Source: Physcomitrium patens
Lineage: Eukaryota > Streptophyta > Bryopsida > Funariales > Funariaceae
Assembly (NCBI RefSeq): GCF_000002425.4
Contig: NC_037275.1
Coordinates: 11,357,310-11,421,309, forward strand
Direction: 5' to 3'
DNA: 64,000 nucleotides
Shown: piece after piece, positions 36,220 through 48,616 of the stretch
How the letters are laid out: each line of letters opens with the position of its first letter
Numbering within the stretch: the first letter of the stretch is position 1
Position numbers and translations under genes: made by a program
The notes under the pieces: model-generated
The model's input: the letters and a program-made list of their open reading frames with translations, nothing else
Database searches by the model: none
Told to the model about the DNA's origin: nothing

Positions 36220-39200
36220 TAGAACCTTATACAATACCTAGTGAAGGTCCTATCCTCTCCTCAGAATCCTATCCATGTTTTACAATAAATATTATTCTAG
36301 GACCTAAATATCTCAAAGCCTCTGCCTTGCTAGATTCATGAGCCTCAGCATGTTTCTTAGATGAAAAATTTACTAAAAGACATAGCATATTTTTAGTAAA
36401 GAAAACTAAACCTATTCATGTAGAAGTCATAGATGGTTGTCTGTTATCTTTAGGAGATGTTATTCATGAAATCCTTCCTAAAGAAATAGCAACTAATGTT
36501 CATAGTAGCTTTATAATATTTAATATCATTAGATCTCCTTCTAATTCAATCATTTTAGATTTATCATGGCTAGAAAAATATAACCCTAAAATAGATTGGA
36601 CTTCTCATAGTCTTGAATTTTTCGAAAGTATCACTAAGAGTGTAATTAATCAAGTAGAAAGTCATAAGTCTAGTATAATTAAACTTATATTTGTAGGTGC
36701 AAGTACTTTCTTGCATGTTGCAAAAGAAGGATCACCTTGTGTCATTTATGCCACACCTGTTTCTGCTGGTGGAAAGACTTCAAGTGGCATTCCAAGCCAA
36801 TATCAAGATTTTTAAGATGTATTTGAGAAAAAAAAATGCACTTATTCTTCCACAACATTGTTCCTATGACTGCTCAATTGACCTTCAAGAAGGAGTACAA
36901 CTGCCATTTGGACCAATCTACAATTTATCTCAAAATGAATTGGCTGAACTCAAGGAGTATATTGAAGAGAATTTAGCTAAGAACTTCATATGCTATTCCA
37001 AATCTCTAGTATGAGCTTCAATTTTATTTGTGAAAAAAAAAGATGGATCATTGTGGATATGTGTTGATTATTGAAGATTCAACAAAATCACTATCAAAAA
37101 TAGGTACCCACTACCTTTGATATCTGGACTTCTTGATCAGTTGAATCAAGTTAAGATCTATACAAAAATAGATCTATGGAGAGCATACAATTTGGTACGC
37201 ATCAAAGAAGGAGATGAATGAAAGACTATGTTTCGAATAAGGTATGGATATTTTGAATACAACATCATGCCTTTTGGACTTACAAATGCACCAGTAGCAT
37301 TCTAACATCTAAGGAATGATGTCTTTTGAAAGTTTTTAGATGATTTTATTATCTGTTACCTAGACAACATCTCAATTTATTCTAAGAACTCAGAAGAACA
37401 TGAACTTCATGTTCGCTAAGTATTACAAAAACTAAGAGATGCAAGATTCTATGCCAAGATAAAAAAGTGTATTTCATACTACTCAAGTCGACTTCTTAGG
37501 ATACATCATTTCAAATGATGGACTTATGATAGATCCTATGAAAGCTCAAGCTATTATGGATTGGAAGATCTCAAAAACGATAAGAGATGTCCAATGCTTT
37601 TTGAGATTTGCCAACTACTATCGGATCTTTATCAAAGACTTCTCTCAAGTTGTAGCTCCACTTACATGTTTGACTTACAAAGACAAACTTCAATAGATTC
37701 AAAAAGCAGAAGTAGCATTTGAAGCTTTAAAGACAGCCTTTGTTCTTACATCAATTTTGTATCGCGTTGATTTTTCTAAGCCATTTTTTATGGAAACAGA
37801 CGCATCAAATTTTGCTTTGGGTATTGTATTGTTACAAATGAGAATAGATGATAAACTTCACCCAATAACTTTTTATTCCAGAAAATTTTCAGCAGTCGAG
37901 ATCAACTACGAGATCTATGACAAAGAACTTCTTATAATCATGGATTCATTTCAAGAATGGTGTCATTATCTAGAAGGTACTTTTAGCCCAATCACAGTGT
38001 ATACAGATTACAAGAACCTTGAATATTTTATGTCAACACATGTTTTGAATCGTCGCCAAGCCCGTTGGAGTATGTCTTTGTCAAGATTCGAATTCAAGAT
38101 CACTTATCGACTAGAAAAATAACAAGGTTTTTTAGATATACTCTCTAGACAATCTTATCTTACAGCAAAGAAAAGAGATGCTGATTTTGATCAACAATAG
38201 ATAATTCTCTTAAAGCCAAAGCATCTTCATCTTCGAATAATGAAATCAACACTAACTGTTGATTCAACTTTCATTAAGCAAGTTCAGCCAAGTATGTCTT
38301 CTAATCCTCTTATTCGTGATATTAAGGAAAATCCTTCAAAGTCTCATGATACTTCCAAGTTTGAATTCAAGAAGAATCTACTATATTTTGAGGGACGCCT
38401 AAATATTCTAGAAGGTGAAGCTCGATTACGTGTTCTTCAAGCTCGTCATGACTTTCCAACAGCAGGATATTTTGGATACAATAAAACTTTGGAACTAATA
38501 TCCAAGGACTTTTGGTGGCTCCAAATGTGGAAAGCAGTTAAAGATTTTGTATAATCTTGTGATATTTGCTTGAGATCAAAAACTCCTCATCATCGACCTT
38601 ACGGACTTTTTCAACCATTACCCATTCCAGAACAACCATGGTCTTCTATTTCTATGGATTTCATCATGGATCTTTTAATCTCAGGTTCTTATGACTCTAT
38701 ATTTGTGATAGTAGATCATTTTATTAAGATGGCACATTTTGTACTATGTAAAAAATCTATTACAGGTAAAGAAACAACTTAGCTCTTTCTTAACAATATC
38801 TATTGCTATTATGGATTATCCAAGGATATTATATCAGATAGGAGAACTCAATTTGTATCAAGATTTTGGCGGACTCTTTTCAAAGTCCAACTTAAAGTAA
38901 ATATAAAACTATCTTTGGTATTCCATTCTCAAACTAATGGACAAACGGAGCATGTTAATCAAGTTTTGGAGCAGTATTTAAGATGTACCATTAACTACCA
39001 ACAAGTTGATTGGATAATTTTTTTGCCATTGGCAGAGTTTGTTTACAATAATATGGTACATTCTTCTATAAAATAAACACCTTTCTTTACTAATTATGGT
39101 TATCATCCACGACTTGATATTTTTGACTTTTTAAAAGTTGATAATCCTATTGCAAAAGATTTGGCAATTCATTTGTTAGAGCTACATGCAATGATGAAGG

Positions 39201-39703
39201 CGTAGTTAAAACAAGCTCAAGAACAATAAAAGGTCAATGCGGATGTCTATCAAAATGAACAACCACCATTCCACATGGGTGATAAAGTATGATTACTTTG
39301 TCACAACATCAAGACCACTTGTCCTTATGACAAGTTGGACTATCAAAAGCTGAGACTATTTTCTATTTCTATACAAATCAATCTAGTTGCATATCATTTA
39401 CATCTATCGGAGTCAATGAAAATCCATCCATTATTCCACATATCTCTTCTTGAACCATTCAAGATAATGGACATACCAAGAAGAAGACAAGCTCTATCTC
39501 CTCCTATAGAAGTAGACAATAATGAAGAATTTGAAGTGGAAGAAGTCTTAGATTCAAAGCGACGTCAAAATAAATTAAAATATCTTGTCCATTCGTGCGG
39601 ATATGATATTAGTGAATGCATATGGGAGCTAGTAAAGAATCTTGCAAATGCAACAAAGACGGTGGAGGCTTTTCATCGACAACAACTATCAAAATCAAGA
39701 TGA
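36220..39703 (+). pseudogene. pol region with chromodomain of the family III element
   Basis: In order: protease around 36310-36370; reverse transcriptase about 36890-37700 (FGPIYNLSQNELAELKEYIE; later CYLDNI at the catalytic box); RNase H about 37757-38122 (METDASNFALGIVLLQ); integrase zinc-binding region about 38400-38580 and core about 38590-39100 ([13 protein letters not shown]); integrase C-terminal part about 39335-39480; chromodomain about 39525-39690 (EFEVEEVLDSKRRQNKLKYLV). The chromodomain places it among the chromoviruses, in which it is thought to steer integration to particular chromatin. Many breaks. Confidence 0.9.
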
Positions 39704-40142
39704 AAACCTTCTTTATAAAAGAAACAAGATCTAGACAAGATATCATTCTACTTTCAATCCTTGTTTGTAGCTTCTTTTTAGTTGTGATGCTCAAGAGATG
39801 GAGAATCAACAACCAACGGATTCGACTTAAGAGCCTTTGTTTGCTGACCTGCCAAATGAGATATTACGATTGTCTCAACCTTTAAGATGATGCAATCGAG
39901 ATGAAGATCTTTAAGAAAGACATGTTCTTCCTCAAATAGATGGTGAAATACAATACGTACAAGTCCCTTACAAGGTCTTTTTGCCTCGGTATGGAATACT
40001 ACCGATAGTTGAGAGGCCCTATCAATTATCTTCGAAGAGAACAAAGATCAGAGTATGTGGCGAATATAATTCATCATATCGTAGATTTTCTCAACATATG
40101 ATTACCGCTCCTCATGGAACTCGTCCCTAGAAGGGGAGGTAA
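39704..40142 (+). other. Post-chromodomain segment and polypurine tract of family III
   Basis: About 430 bp lie between the chromodomain and the LTR with no recognisable domain. The distal ~140 bp are conserved in the family III remnants at 53682-53830 and 61196-61280 (both minus strand), with cgccacatactctgatcttt as the anchor on the minus strand. The polypurine tract agaaggggagg lies next to the LTR at 40143. Confidence 0.7.
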
Positions 40143-40692
40143 TGTCACGGATATACACATGTAAGCCAATAATTACATGTATAAGTAAGTAAAAGTAGGT
40201 AAAAATAAATTAATTCCATAGTATTTGGTCTGAAAGCTTTCTAGAAGCTTCATAGACACTCCTTTGACTTTATAGGTGTCTTTAATTGACTTTTTGGATT
40301 AAAAACGTGGTCAAAAAGTTGGCCATATGCCACACATGTTGTTAGCTTGAAGACCAAGCTAACTATGTGGCCCACACATAGAAAAACTTGCCTTGTAAGT
40401 CAAGGCATGTATCTTATAAAGTCAACACATATTAGAGGTCCTATAGAACATCGCCACGTAGCTCCTAGTTAGATAGTATATATAGAGACAAGAATGAAGC
40501 CCTCTTCACTCTTGTCAACTCCTTTCTTGCTTCCAGTCTAGTTTCAAGGGTCTCTAGTTTTCTTGGCTTTTGATAATAGCCATTCCAGTTTCTTTCTTAA
40601 TATATATATATCAAGTTATTTCTATTTTGTCATCTTTCTATGACAGAAGTCTGACTTGTTTATTTTTCTTTATCATATTCTTGTCCTCGACA
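40143..40692 (+). repeat. Family III 3' LTR
   Basis: It runs tgtcacgg to ctcgaca and is followed by the actag duplication. It contains a perfect three-unit heat-shock element TTCtaGAAgcTTC at 40239-40251 and the hairpin at 40487-40516. Confidence 0.93.
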
Positions 40693-43193
40693 ACTAGTGG
40701 TTTATGTGGGGCCTATTATAAAATATCCTAAAAGAATTAAAGGTAATTATCTAAGTAGAGCCTACTTTTAAAATCTTTTAGAAAAACGATTGTTTTGGTG
40801 AAGCCCACGATTAAGGACATTCTAAAACATTTCAGGATAGTTGGACAAAATATAAACAAGACTAACTAAGGCCATTTGGAACATTTGATTAGGTATGGCT
40901 TTAATTCCTTTTTCTTAGTAAAGTTTGATTTGTATTTTTTTTGTTTTATTCTATTTCTTTTTGATCTATTTTATCTTTCATGTTTTATTTTGTTTGGTTT
41001 TGTTCAATTTTTTTTGGTTCTTTTTATCCTACTTTGTGATGGAATTTATATTTTTATAGACAAAAAGAGTTTTAGATCTTTAAGAGAATTTAGTACCATT
41101 TTATTAGTAATAAATATTATTAAAAAAAACTTAGTTGTTTTTTTACCTAAAATAATTTTTATATATGATTAAAATGTGCCATTGTGGTGACATGATTTAC
41201 AATCACAAATATAAACTTATATGAACTTAAATATTTACAATCACAAATATAAACTTAAATAAAATCCATAGAAATAAATAACCATAGTTATTTTAGCATA
41301 AGAAATGGTTGGAGAAGTCCATAAAGTTAATAACAAGAAACTTTTGACCTTGTCTAAATATCAAATGATTGTAAAAAGTATTTTTACATTTGCAGCTACC
41401 AAAAATCTCTAGATATTAATTCCAAAATCCTATTGTATCCAAAATATCATGTTGCTTAAAAATTGTGATAAGCTTGAAGAATATATAAATGTATTTCTCT
41501 TTTTGAAACATACAAGTGATCTTCAAAATAGTGTAGATTGTTTTTAAACTCAAATTTGGATGTATCATGAGATATAAAAGAGTTATTCTTAATATCATGA
41601 ATTAGAGGATCAAATGACATACTTGATTGAATTTGCTTAAGAAAGATTGAATCAATAATCAATGTTGACTTTATTTCTTAAAGATGAAATTATTAGGACT
41701 TTAAGACAACCATTCTTTACTGGTTAAAAGTTACATGTTCTTCTTTTGGTGTAAGCTAAGAATGTTTGAGAATTACATTTGACAAACTTTGTGATTTTGT
41801 AAGTCAATATGTGATCTTGAAATCTTTATAATAATATACTCTAATAAGTTTGGCAATGATTGAGTACAAATGCTAACATGAAGTATTCAAGGTTCTTATA
41901 ATCTATATATATGATGACTTAATTGGAAGCACCTTCTAAAAAGTGATACAATTTTTGAAAAGAATCTATAATCGTAAGAAGTTTTTTATTATAGATTTTA
42001 TAGTTGATCTCTATTACTAAAAATTTTATGGATTAAAAAGCTACTCGATGGAGTTTCTTACCTATTACTACTTATGACAATACTAGACCTAAGATAAAAT
42101 CTAATACATCTATTTCTATAAAAAATACCTTAAAAAAATTGATACAAAACAAGATTAATATAGAAATAAATTATTTCTTTAAAGCATCAAAAGTTACTTT
42201 GATTTCTTTATTTCATTCAAGTTTGTCTTTGTAAGTCAAACATATAAGTCAAACTACAACTTTAAAAAAGTTCTTAATAAAGATATGATAGTAATTACCA
42301 ATGTTTAAAAAACATTACACATTGTTTATTGTTTGTAAAATCTTTCAATTCATAATAGTTTGGATCTTCTTTAGAACTATCATGAAATCTTTGTTTGAAA
42401 TGATATATGCTAAGAAGTCAACTTAAATAGCATAGAATACATACTTTTTCATCTTAGGATATAATCCTATATCTCTATGTTTTTGTACTACACATTGTTG
42501 AGTTGTCATTTGGCTATCATGTGAAAATAATGGATTTATATATTTAATACATAATATACTAGATAACATGGTGAAAGCCATATTAATGGATTTTTTTTTG
42601 GTTATAGAATGTGGATAGATTATTAGCTCAAAAAAAAAAAAAAAAAATTATATAAAAGGGCTTCTATTAGAATTTATATAACTTTATTTTCTTTTGATGT
42701 TGACTTTGAAGTTGATCTTATTAGTAGTAAGTTTTAAATATTTAGATTCACCTTAGTTAGATATTAGTAACCTTTAAAGTCTTATTTTTTTCTTTTATAT
42801 GGTGTTTAGAACATATATTGTATACATCTTGTAAAAAAAAGAATTGGAGAGAGATTTTGGTAGCAAAAAGAGAGTTTAGGGCATCCATATAGATGAATGG
42901 AGATGGATGATAAAAATCTCTATTCCTATTCGTCAAAAATCATGACCAATGGACTTCAAGGAGGCTTCTTCAAGCCATATTAGAAATTAGAATTAGTCTT
43001 TTAGGGTCATTTGAGCTTCAGAGGCTAGAATCAATAATTTTAGATTTTTGGCTATGGTTTTGGTACAAATTTTTTGTGATTTGGAATTTATATGAAAGAA
43101 ATATGGACACTCAAAGTTAAGGTGTTGATTTTGTACTTACTGTTACTCTTTTGGATAAGGCGCACACGTACAAAAAGCAATAGAGGATTGTGA

Positions 43194-43198
43194 TTGCT
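43194..43198. repeat. Target-site duplication aggat (left)
   Basis: aggat directly precedes the LTR at 43199 and is repeated exactly at 49408-49412 after the right LTR. Confidence 0.93.
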
Positions 43199-43979
43199 CG
43201 ATTTATTTATTCCGAAAGAAACCTCTCAGAATAAATCTATATAAGGGGTTTCGAACATGAAAAATGACTAGTTGCTTAAGCGTTCACGTTAGGGTCACAT
43301 AATCAATTACCTCCTGAATGTATCGTCTTTATTTCCAATATCTGAACACACAAAGAAACTATAATCTCCTCCTTCACCTTATCGGTCTCTTCTTTACAAC
43401 AATTCATTCATACTAATAACTGCTATTTCTACTAATATATTCACCCTCATAATCTCCAACTGTAATACTATGCCCTCACAACTTTCAGTACACAATTACC
43501 CTTGTTCCAATCACTGGAATTCTTCACACAGAACTGCCATTCACATTACGGTGTTTCACGCAAACACAGACTCATTCTCTCTACTGAACTACAATCAGAT
43601 TTCAACATTCAATCTTTCTTCTTCTCAAATAATACCAATCACATTTCCATTCCATAATTCACTTCACAATATTCAGAAACTTTCAATCCTCTTATTCAAA
43701 GAAAATAACAAACAAAAGAAAAGAGGTAGCACCAAGCTTATCTCGGCTCACACTATCACAGCGATGGTCCTTGGCTTACGACTCTCATAGTCTGGCACCC
43801 TAATTAACTTCTATAACTCTTACATACTTTCCCTTGATTCTCTAGAATCTAACTGTAATTCTGTAATTAACCACTTTTAATAACTAAATCACTCATCCGT
43901 CCTCCTGAATTTCTTATTATATGGACTATTAATATATTTTACCAATATCTTTCAAAAACGAATTAATATCTATTCTACA
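43199..43979 (-). repeat. Family I 3' LTR
   Basis: It starts tgtgattgctcg and ends attctaca. By eye it is nearly identical to 48617-49407 over about 43340-43555 but clearly diverged at both ends. Confidence 0.93.
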
Positions 43980-44489
43980 TAGCCCCACTCCTATTTATGC
44001 AGCATCCTCACAAATACTCAATTGATACCTATCTAAAAATTATCTTACAAATTTCCACAAAAATTGTGATCCTTCTGACCTATCTAATTAATCAATTGCC
44101 ACAGTATCTGTTATTGGTTCCATCGATTTTGGTTCCAACTGCAAATCTTCATCCTCCTCCAATCCTTCTATTGGCTCCTGCCTCAACTGAGCTGAAAGGT
44201 CTTTATTGTACTCGCCCAGTTCACAGACTTGAGCTTCCAATTTCAAGATCCGGACATCTCTCAATTCCAATTATTGTTGCTACCTCATCCATTCTAGAAT
44301 ATCTTCAATCGACACTTGTGACTGGCTTCTCACTATTAACTCTTAACTGGAACTACTACTCTTGAAAACACAAGAAATATAAAAAAATGGTACTCCAGCC
44401 AACTCAAAACAACACCACAGAATGACTTTAACTGGTGCCCTACTCCTATTCTTTTACTACTTAGTGATAATGACAACATGTTACCCATA

Positions 44490-45800
44490 TTGTCCGTGAA
44501 AGGTAATGAGAAGTAATCTTTCTTGGTGGCTACATTTAACTTTCAAAAATCTTGACATATCCTGATTTTTCCATTCTTCTTCCGTACTATCACGATTGAT
44601 GACACCCATACACTATACAAAACAGGATAAATAAAACCCATGTCGAGAAGTTTATCCAATTTTTCTTTCACTAAAAGGAAATATTTTAGGTTAAGCCGAT
44701 GTTATCTTTGATGAACTGGCATAACACCTGCTTCCAGAATAATCTGGTGCTCACACATGTCAACTGGAATCCCTTCCAAATCCGCATACGACCACGCAAA
44801 GGTAGATTTGTGATAGACAAAAAATTGTTTTCAAGCATCCAATTCTGTACCTATAATACCGACATATATTTTAATTAGCTGTGGCATTTTGTTGGTGCCC
44901 AGATTAATAGATTGACACACAAGGTCTTCAACAACCTCTGATTTAATTATCTTCTCCTGATCTGAATATCTTGTATTATCCGACATATGAAAACCACCCA
45001 AATCTGGTTCCAATGTACTGACTCTATTGATTGTGGGATTGTTCATCCATTTGGCAATAGCATGATCTGAGTTAGTCGCATCCTCCTGATGCAGTAAATA
45101 TTTGTCGGGACTTCCACATTGGTAGACTCCTGCCTTTGCTATTGAAGTGTTTTGTCCTACCGCAAATTGCGGTGAACCTATAGCATTGTCATCTACCTCA
45201 ATCGATTGACTCTCATTGTCTGATGTAAATTTTGATTCTAGTAATTGAGATTCTCCATGATATTGTACCAGGTACATCTATAAAACAATCGGTTCACGAC
45301 CTTTTCCAATTGTCAATGTGCCTCGGCTCTAATCGTTCTTAGCTTTGGCTTGATAAAGCCAATGTTTGCCTAATAAAATGGGATTCAATAATATAGAACT
45401 CTGTAATCAGAATACAATATAATTGATTTTGTATGTCAATCCCACGATTATAATGGAAATATTGCGTAAGATTTCCGTTGGCTTTACCCGACTATAATCT
45501 ACCATTCGCAAGACCAATGTCGTAGGTAGCAATTGCTTTAGATCCAAGTCCTCCATTGTATCCGCATTCATTAAATTCACACTGGAGCCACCATCCACTT
45601 GTATCCCTGGAATTAAAATGCCATCGATTGATACATCAATTGTTGGTGCTCCCAGATCTGGGTTTAAGCTAACTTCATGAATTTTTTTAGTGCGAGATTT
45701 TCGTCGTATTAGCGCTGAATTCAATGTAGATTGACATTCTGGTGCTACAGCCAAAAGTTGCTTCATTGTAATTGAAGGCTAAATAACATCCAAATCCTTC
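44490..45800 (-). pseudogene. Protease, acidic spacer and RT start of the family I element at 43199-49407
   Basis: Protease at 45766-45407, with the IQVDGGSSVNLMNADTMEDL active-site region. The spacer at 45277-44831 is acidic and has MYLVQYHGESQLL at its start, as in the two other family I copies. The start of the reverse transcriptase lies at about 44830-44500. The order and sequences agree with 5890-7300 and 20360-21300. Broken. Confidence 0.8.
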
Positions 45801-45985
45801 AAAATGTCGTAGGGTTCTATATTGAGAGTAATTTCCAATGCTCTTTTGCGTTTCATTGATTTGAGTTTAACTCCATGAGGTAAGATATTCTTCCGCCCTA
45901 GACTCGGAATTGGAACAGCAGCTCGGGCTTCCTTGGAATTCCTGCCTTCGAGAAGATCTTTCAATGGATAGGACGTTTCTCAGAA

Positions 45986-48503
45986 CTATGTAGAGATCGG
46001 AACTACTTGGAACGGAACCGAAGCCTCCATAATTGAGACCTCATTGGGTTCTACTACCGAGTCAGGTCTCATATTGGATACGAAGCTCGTAACTGGACCT
46101 GGATTGGATGGTTCCAGCAAATTGGCACGTAAAATTGAATTGGATTCCTCAGTCTGTTGAGGTCTCAATATTGGGATACGTCTCAATATTGATATTGGTT
46201 TATTTAGCCCCATGGATGACGCTACTTGCTTTCTTGTGATTGGTTCATCCACATCCTGAATTAGATTCTTGTCTTTTTGTTGGCCTTTGGTAAGCACTAC
46301 GTTCACCACCTTGACATGATGTACTGGTGCATCTTGTTAAACAGGGCCTTTGTCCTCCGTCGGTTGGCTTGTTTGTATTTACTCGTCTTAGTTATTATAA
46401 TTAAAGGGTGCATTATACTGCTGATAAGTGTGACTAGACTGCTTATAATTTCCACATATTGGAACATAGTCATCATTGGCCCTTGGATTAGGATATTCAC
46501 TTGCATAATGTCTGATTTGTCTGCAACGATAGCAATGAAGTGGTCTCCTACCAACTCCTTCAGGGATATTAAGTGTCTCTACTGGTATATAATGGCTAGG
46601 TCTGTTCCATGTCGGATGAGTAAAGGATCCTGGTTGATCCATTGTTTTTGTAGACTCTGGCATTGGCTTTATCATGGATAGATATTGATGGTATGCTAGT
46701 TGATTCATTACCAATCCGTGAGTATTGGATACACCTTCTTAGTAAAATTCAGAGTTTAGAAAATTAGAATAATTCTTGTTTTGTTTATTCGCTCGATTTC
46801 CATTCCAACCAAATCTATTATTCGTTTGTACTTGATTGACATCCCACGAAGTTGGTTGAGTCATTATCTGGTTACTAAGTTGTTGTTGCTTTCGTAAATT
46901 CCAACAATTGGTGGTAATATGCTTACCTCTGCAAAAGGTATATTGTACAGTCATTCGGGGAGGTGAAGGACATTCTGTTACTAAATGACCTTGCCCCTTA
47001 CAATTACTGCACCAGACATTGAAACGCATATTGGTTGATTTATGCTTTTTTTTCTTTATCCTTGGCTAGATTCATAGCCAATTCATCCATTTTTTTCATC
47101 AATGTTAACAGCAATGACTCATTGGAATTCCTTGATACCAATGCATTTGGTAATTTCTTTATAGGTATTGATTTTTGATACGCAAAATAAGGCACATACG
47201 GATGTGATGATGATGGTGGTACAGCTTGCTATGGAACGACATCCACTATTTCCTGTAGAATTGTACCATAATCATTCCTTCTCAGATAACTTTCCGATGC
47301 ATCATTCCAATTTGTCATTTGATAACCTCCTTAAGAAGGAATCATCGTGGCTCCAACTGTTAAGTTCTGGTCATAGTGACATTCTTCCCATACTTTTGCT
47401 CGCTCAAGAGATGATGCAATGGTGGCTGATTGGGCTTCCTTTACAAACATCTTCAATTCAGGTGGGTATAGTCCATTAACCAATATGGACAACACAAATG
47501 ATTTTGGTATTTGATTATTTGGCCATTTTCAAAGTATATCTGCTACACGACCATAATATAACTGTACCGCTTCTCCTAATACCATTCTATTGGTCATTAA
47601 TTTTTCTCTAAGACGTTCTTCAAAACCAATTGGTCAAAAATGGACTAAAAATGCATTTTTCAATGCCTCCCAATTGATAAATTGTCCCACAGGTTGGCGG
47701 TTATACCAATCAAACAATGTATCTTTCAATGTCACTAGCAGCCATCTTAACCAAATATCTTCTATTCTTCTATTATTGGCTATACATGTCATCAAGAATT
47801 ATGACAAATATTGATCTGGATCCGCACGTGGCAAACTCCAAAAAGTAGGTAATGGTGCGACACTAGTCGTACGATTGCCTACTTCACCCATTTGTACTAC
47901 AATCAGAATGGTTGGTCTTCCTAACGCCATTGAATTTCTTATTCTACAAAATTCCGTTTTAAAATAATCTCTGCTTTCCCTTATTCTAATTTCCGAGCTC
48001 TCAGTGCTCCTCGATTTATTGTTATTTTTTGCAAATAGTTTTATTGATAGAATTGTAGGTGAAAACATTGGATTTTGAAATACAATATAGTTATCTTTAT
48101 TGGCGACCAATTTGTGCCAATCTGAAGAGCCCCTATTGCTTGTTTCAGCGGTACCTCCTACTGAAAAAATACCCAATGGAGTACCAAATTCTTCTACGCC
48201 TCCTTCTCTTTCAGTTAACGACCTCAAGATTTCCACTGGAATGTTAATGAAATTTCTTGCGAGTGTTCTTAGCAGTTTTTTTAACGGTACATATGACTGC
48301 AGAATTAACAGTTTGTCCAGTTCTTGATATATTCGGATACGCCGATAAGCTTGCAACCATGGTTTAATCCAATTTTGTTGATGCTTCTTTTTAAGATTAC
48401 GTTCTTGCTCCTCTCTAAGCAAGTTCTTTCTTTGCACTCTTCCCTGACTTTCTTTCAACTGATTTATTTTCCTCGATGCAATGCTCTCGTTCTTATTAAC
48501 CAT
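45986..48503 (-). pseudogene. gag and gag-protease linker of the family I element at 43199-49407
   Basis: The gag N-terminal part (48503-47799) contains basic and coiled-coil-like stretches, and the capsid-like part lies at about 47800-47240. Two CCHC knuckles are near 47020-46900 (CSNCKGQGHLVTEC; CTFCRGKHITTNC), and two further knuckle-like motifs are near 46540-46440 (CYRCRQIRHYASEY; CGNYKQSSHTYQQY). The linker at 46309-45986 is proline- and serine-rich. Broken, but the least damaged gag in the window. Confidence 0.78.
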
Positions 48504-48594
48504 AATCTTACTTCAAATACTACTAAAATCATCTTTCATTGCCAATTTTCTCACACGTTTGGTAATTAATTCCTAACATTCAAAGCTATTATCA

Positions 48595-48616
48595 CTCCCT
48601 GATAGCGGTGCCAAAA
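48595..48616 (-). other. Primer binding site, tRNA-Asp type
   Basis: On the minus strand TTTTGGCACCGCTATCAGGG directly follows the 5' LTR. It is the counterpart of the site at 2274. Confidence 0.8.

Larger units (their letters stand above)
34440..40692 (+). mobile_element. Family III chromodomain Ty3/gypsy retrotransposon, full length, broken
   Basis: It is 6.25 kb with perfect 5-bp actag duplications at 34435-34439 and 40693-40697. LTRs: 34440-34987 and 40143-40692, roughly nine in ten bases alike by eye. Parts in order: gag with one CCHC knuckle, aspartic protease, reverse transcriptase, RNase H, integrase, chromodomain, then ~430 bp to the polypurine tract (agaaggggagg, just before 40143). 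No tRNA primer site adjoins the LTR. Instead an 11-base self-complementary primer site lies at 34990-35000. It shows ten or more breaks. It is inserted in a family VI LTR, so it is younger than that LTR. Confidence 0.95.
34325..41065 (+). repeat. Family VI LTR, copy 2 (split by the family III element)
   Basis: The parts 34325-34434 and 40693-41065 match copy 1. The insertion point is marked by actag at 34435-34439 and 40693-40697. A heat-shock-like TTCtaGAAgtTTTaaGAA lies at 34397-34414. Confidence 0.65.

Noticed and set aside
39616-40044. Overlapping ORFs after the chromodomain as an extra element gene
   Set aside because: The frames overlap on both strands, are short and lysine-rich, and have no domain. 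Treated as a non-coding conserved segment.
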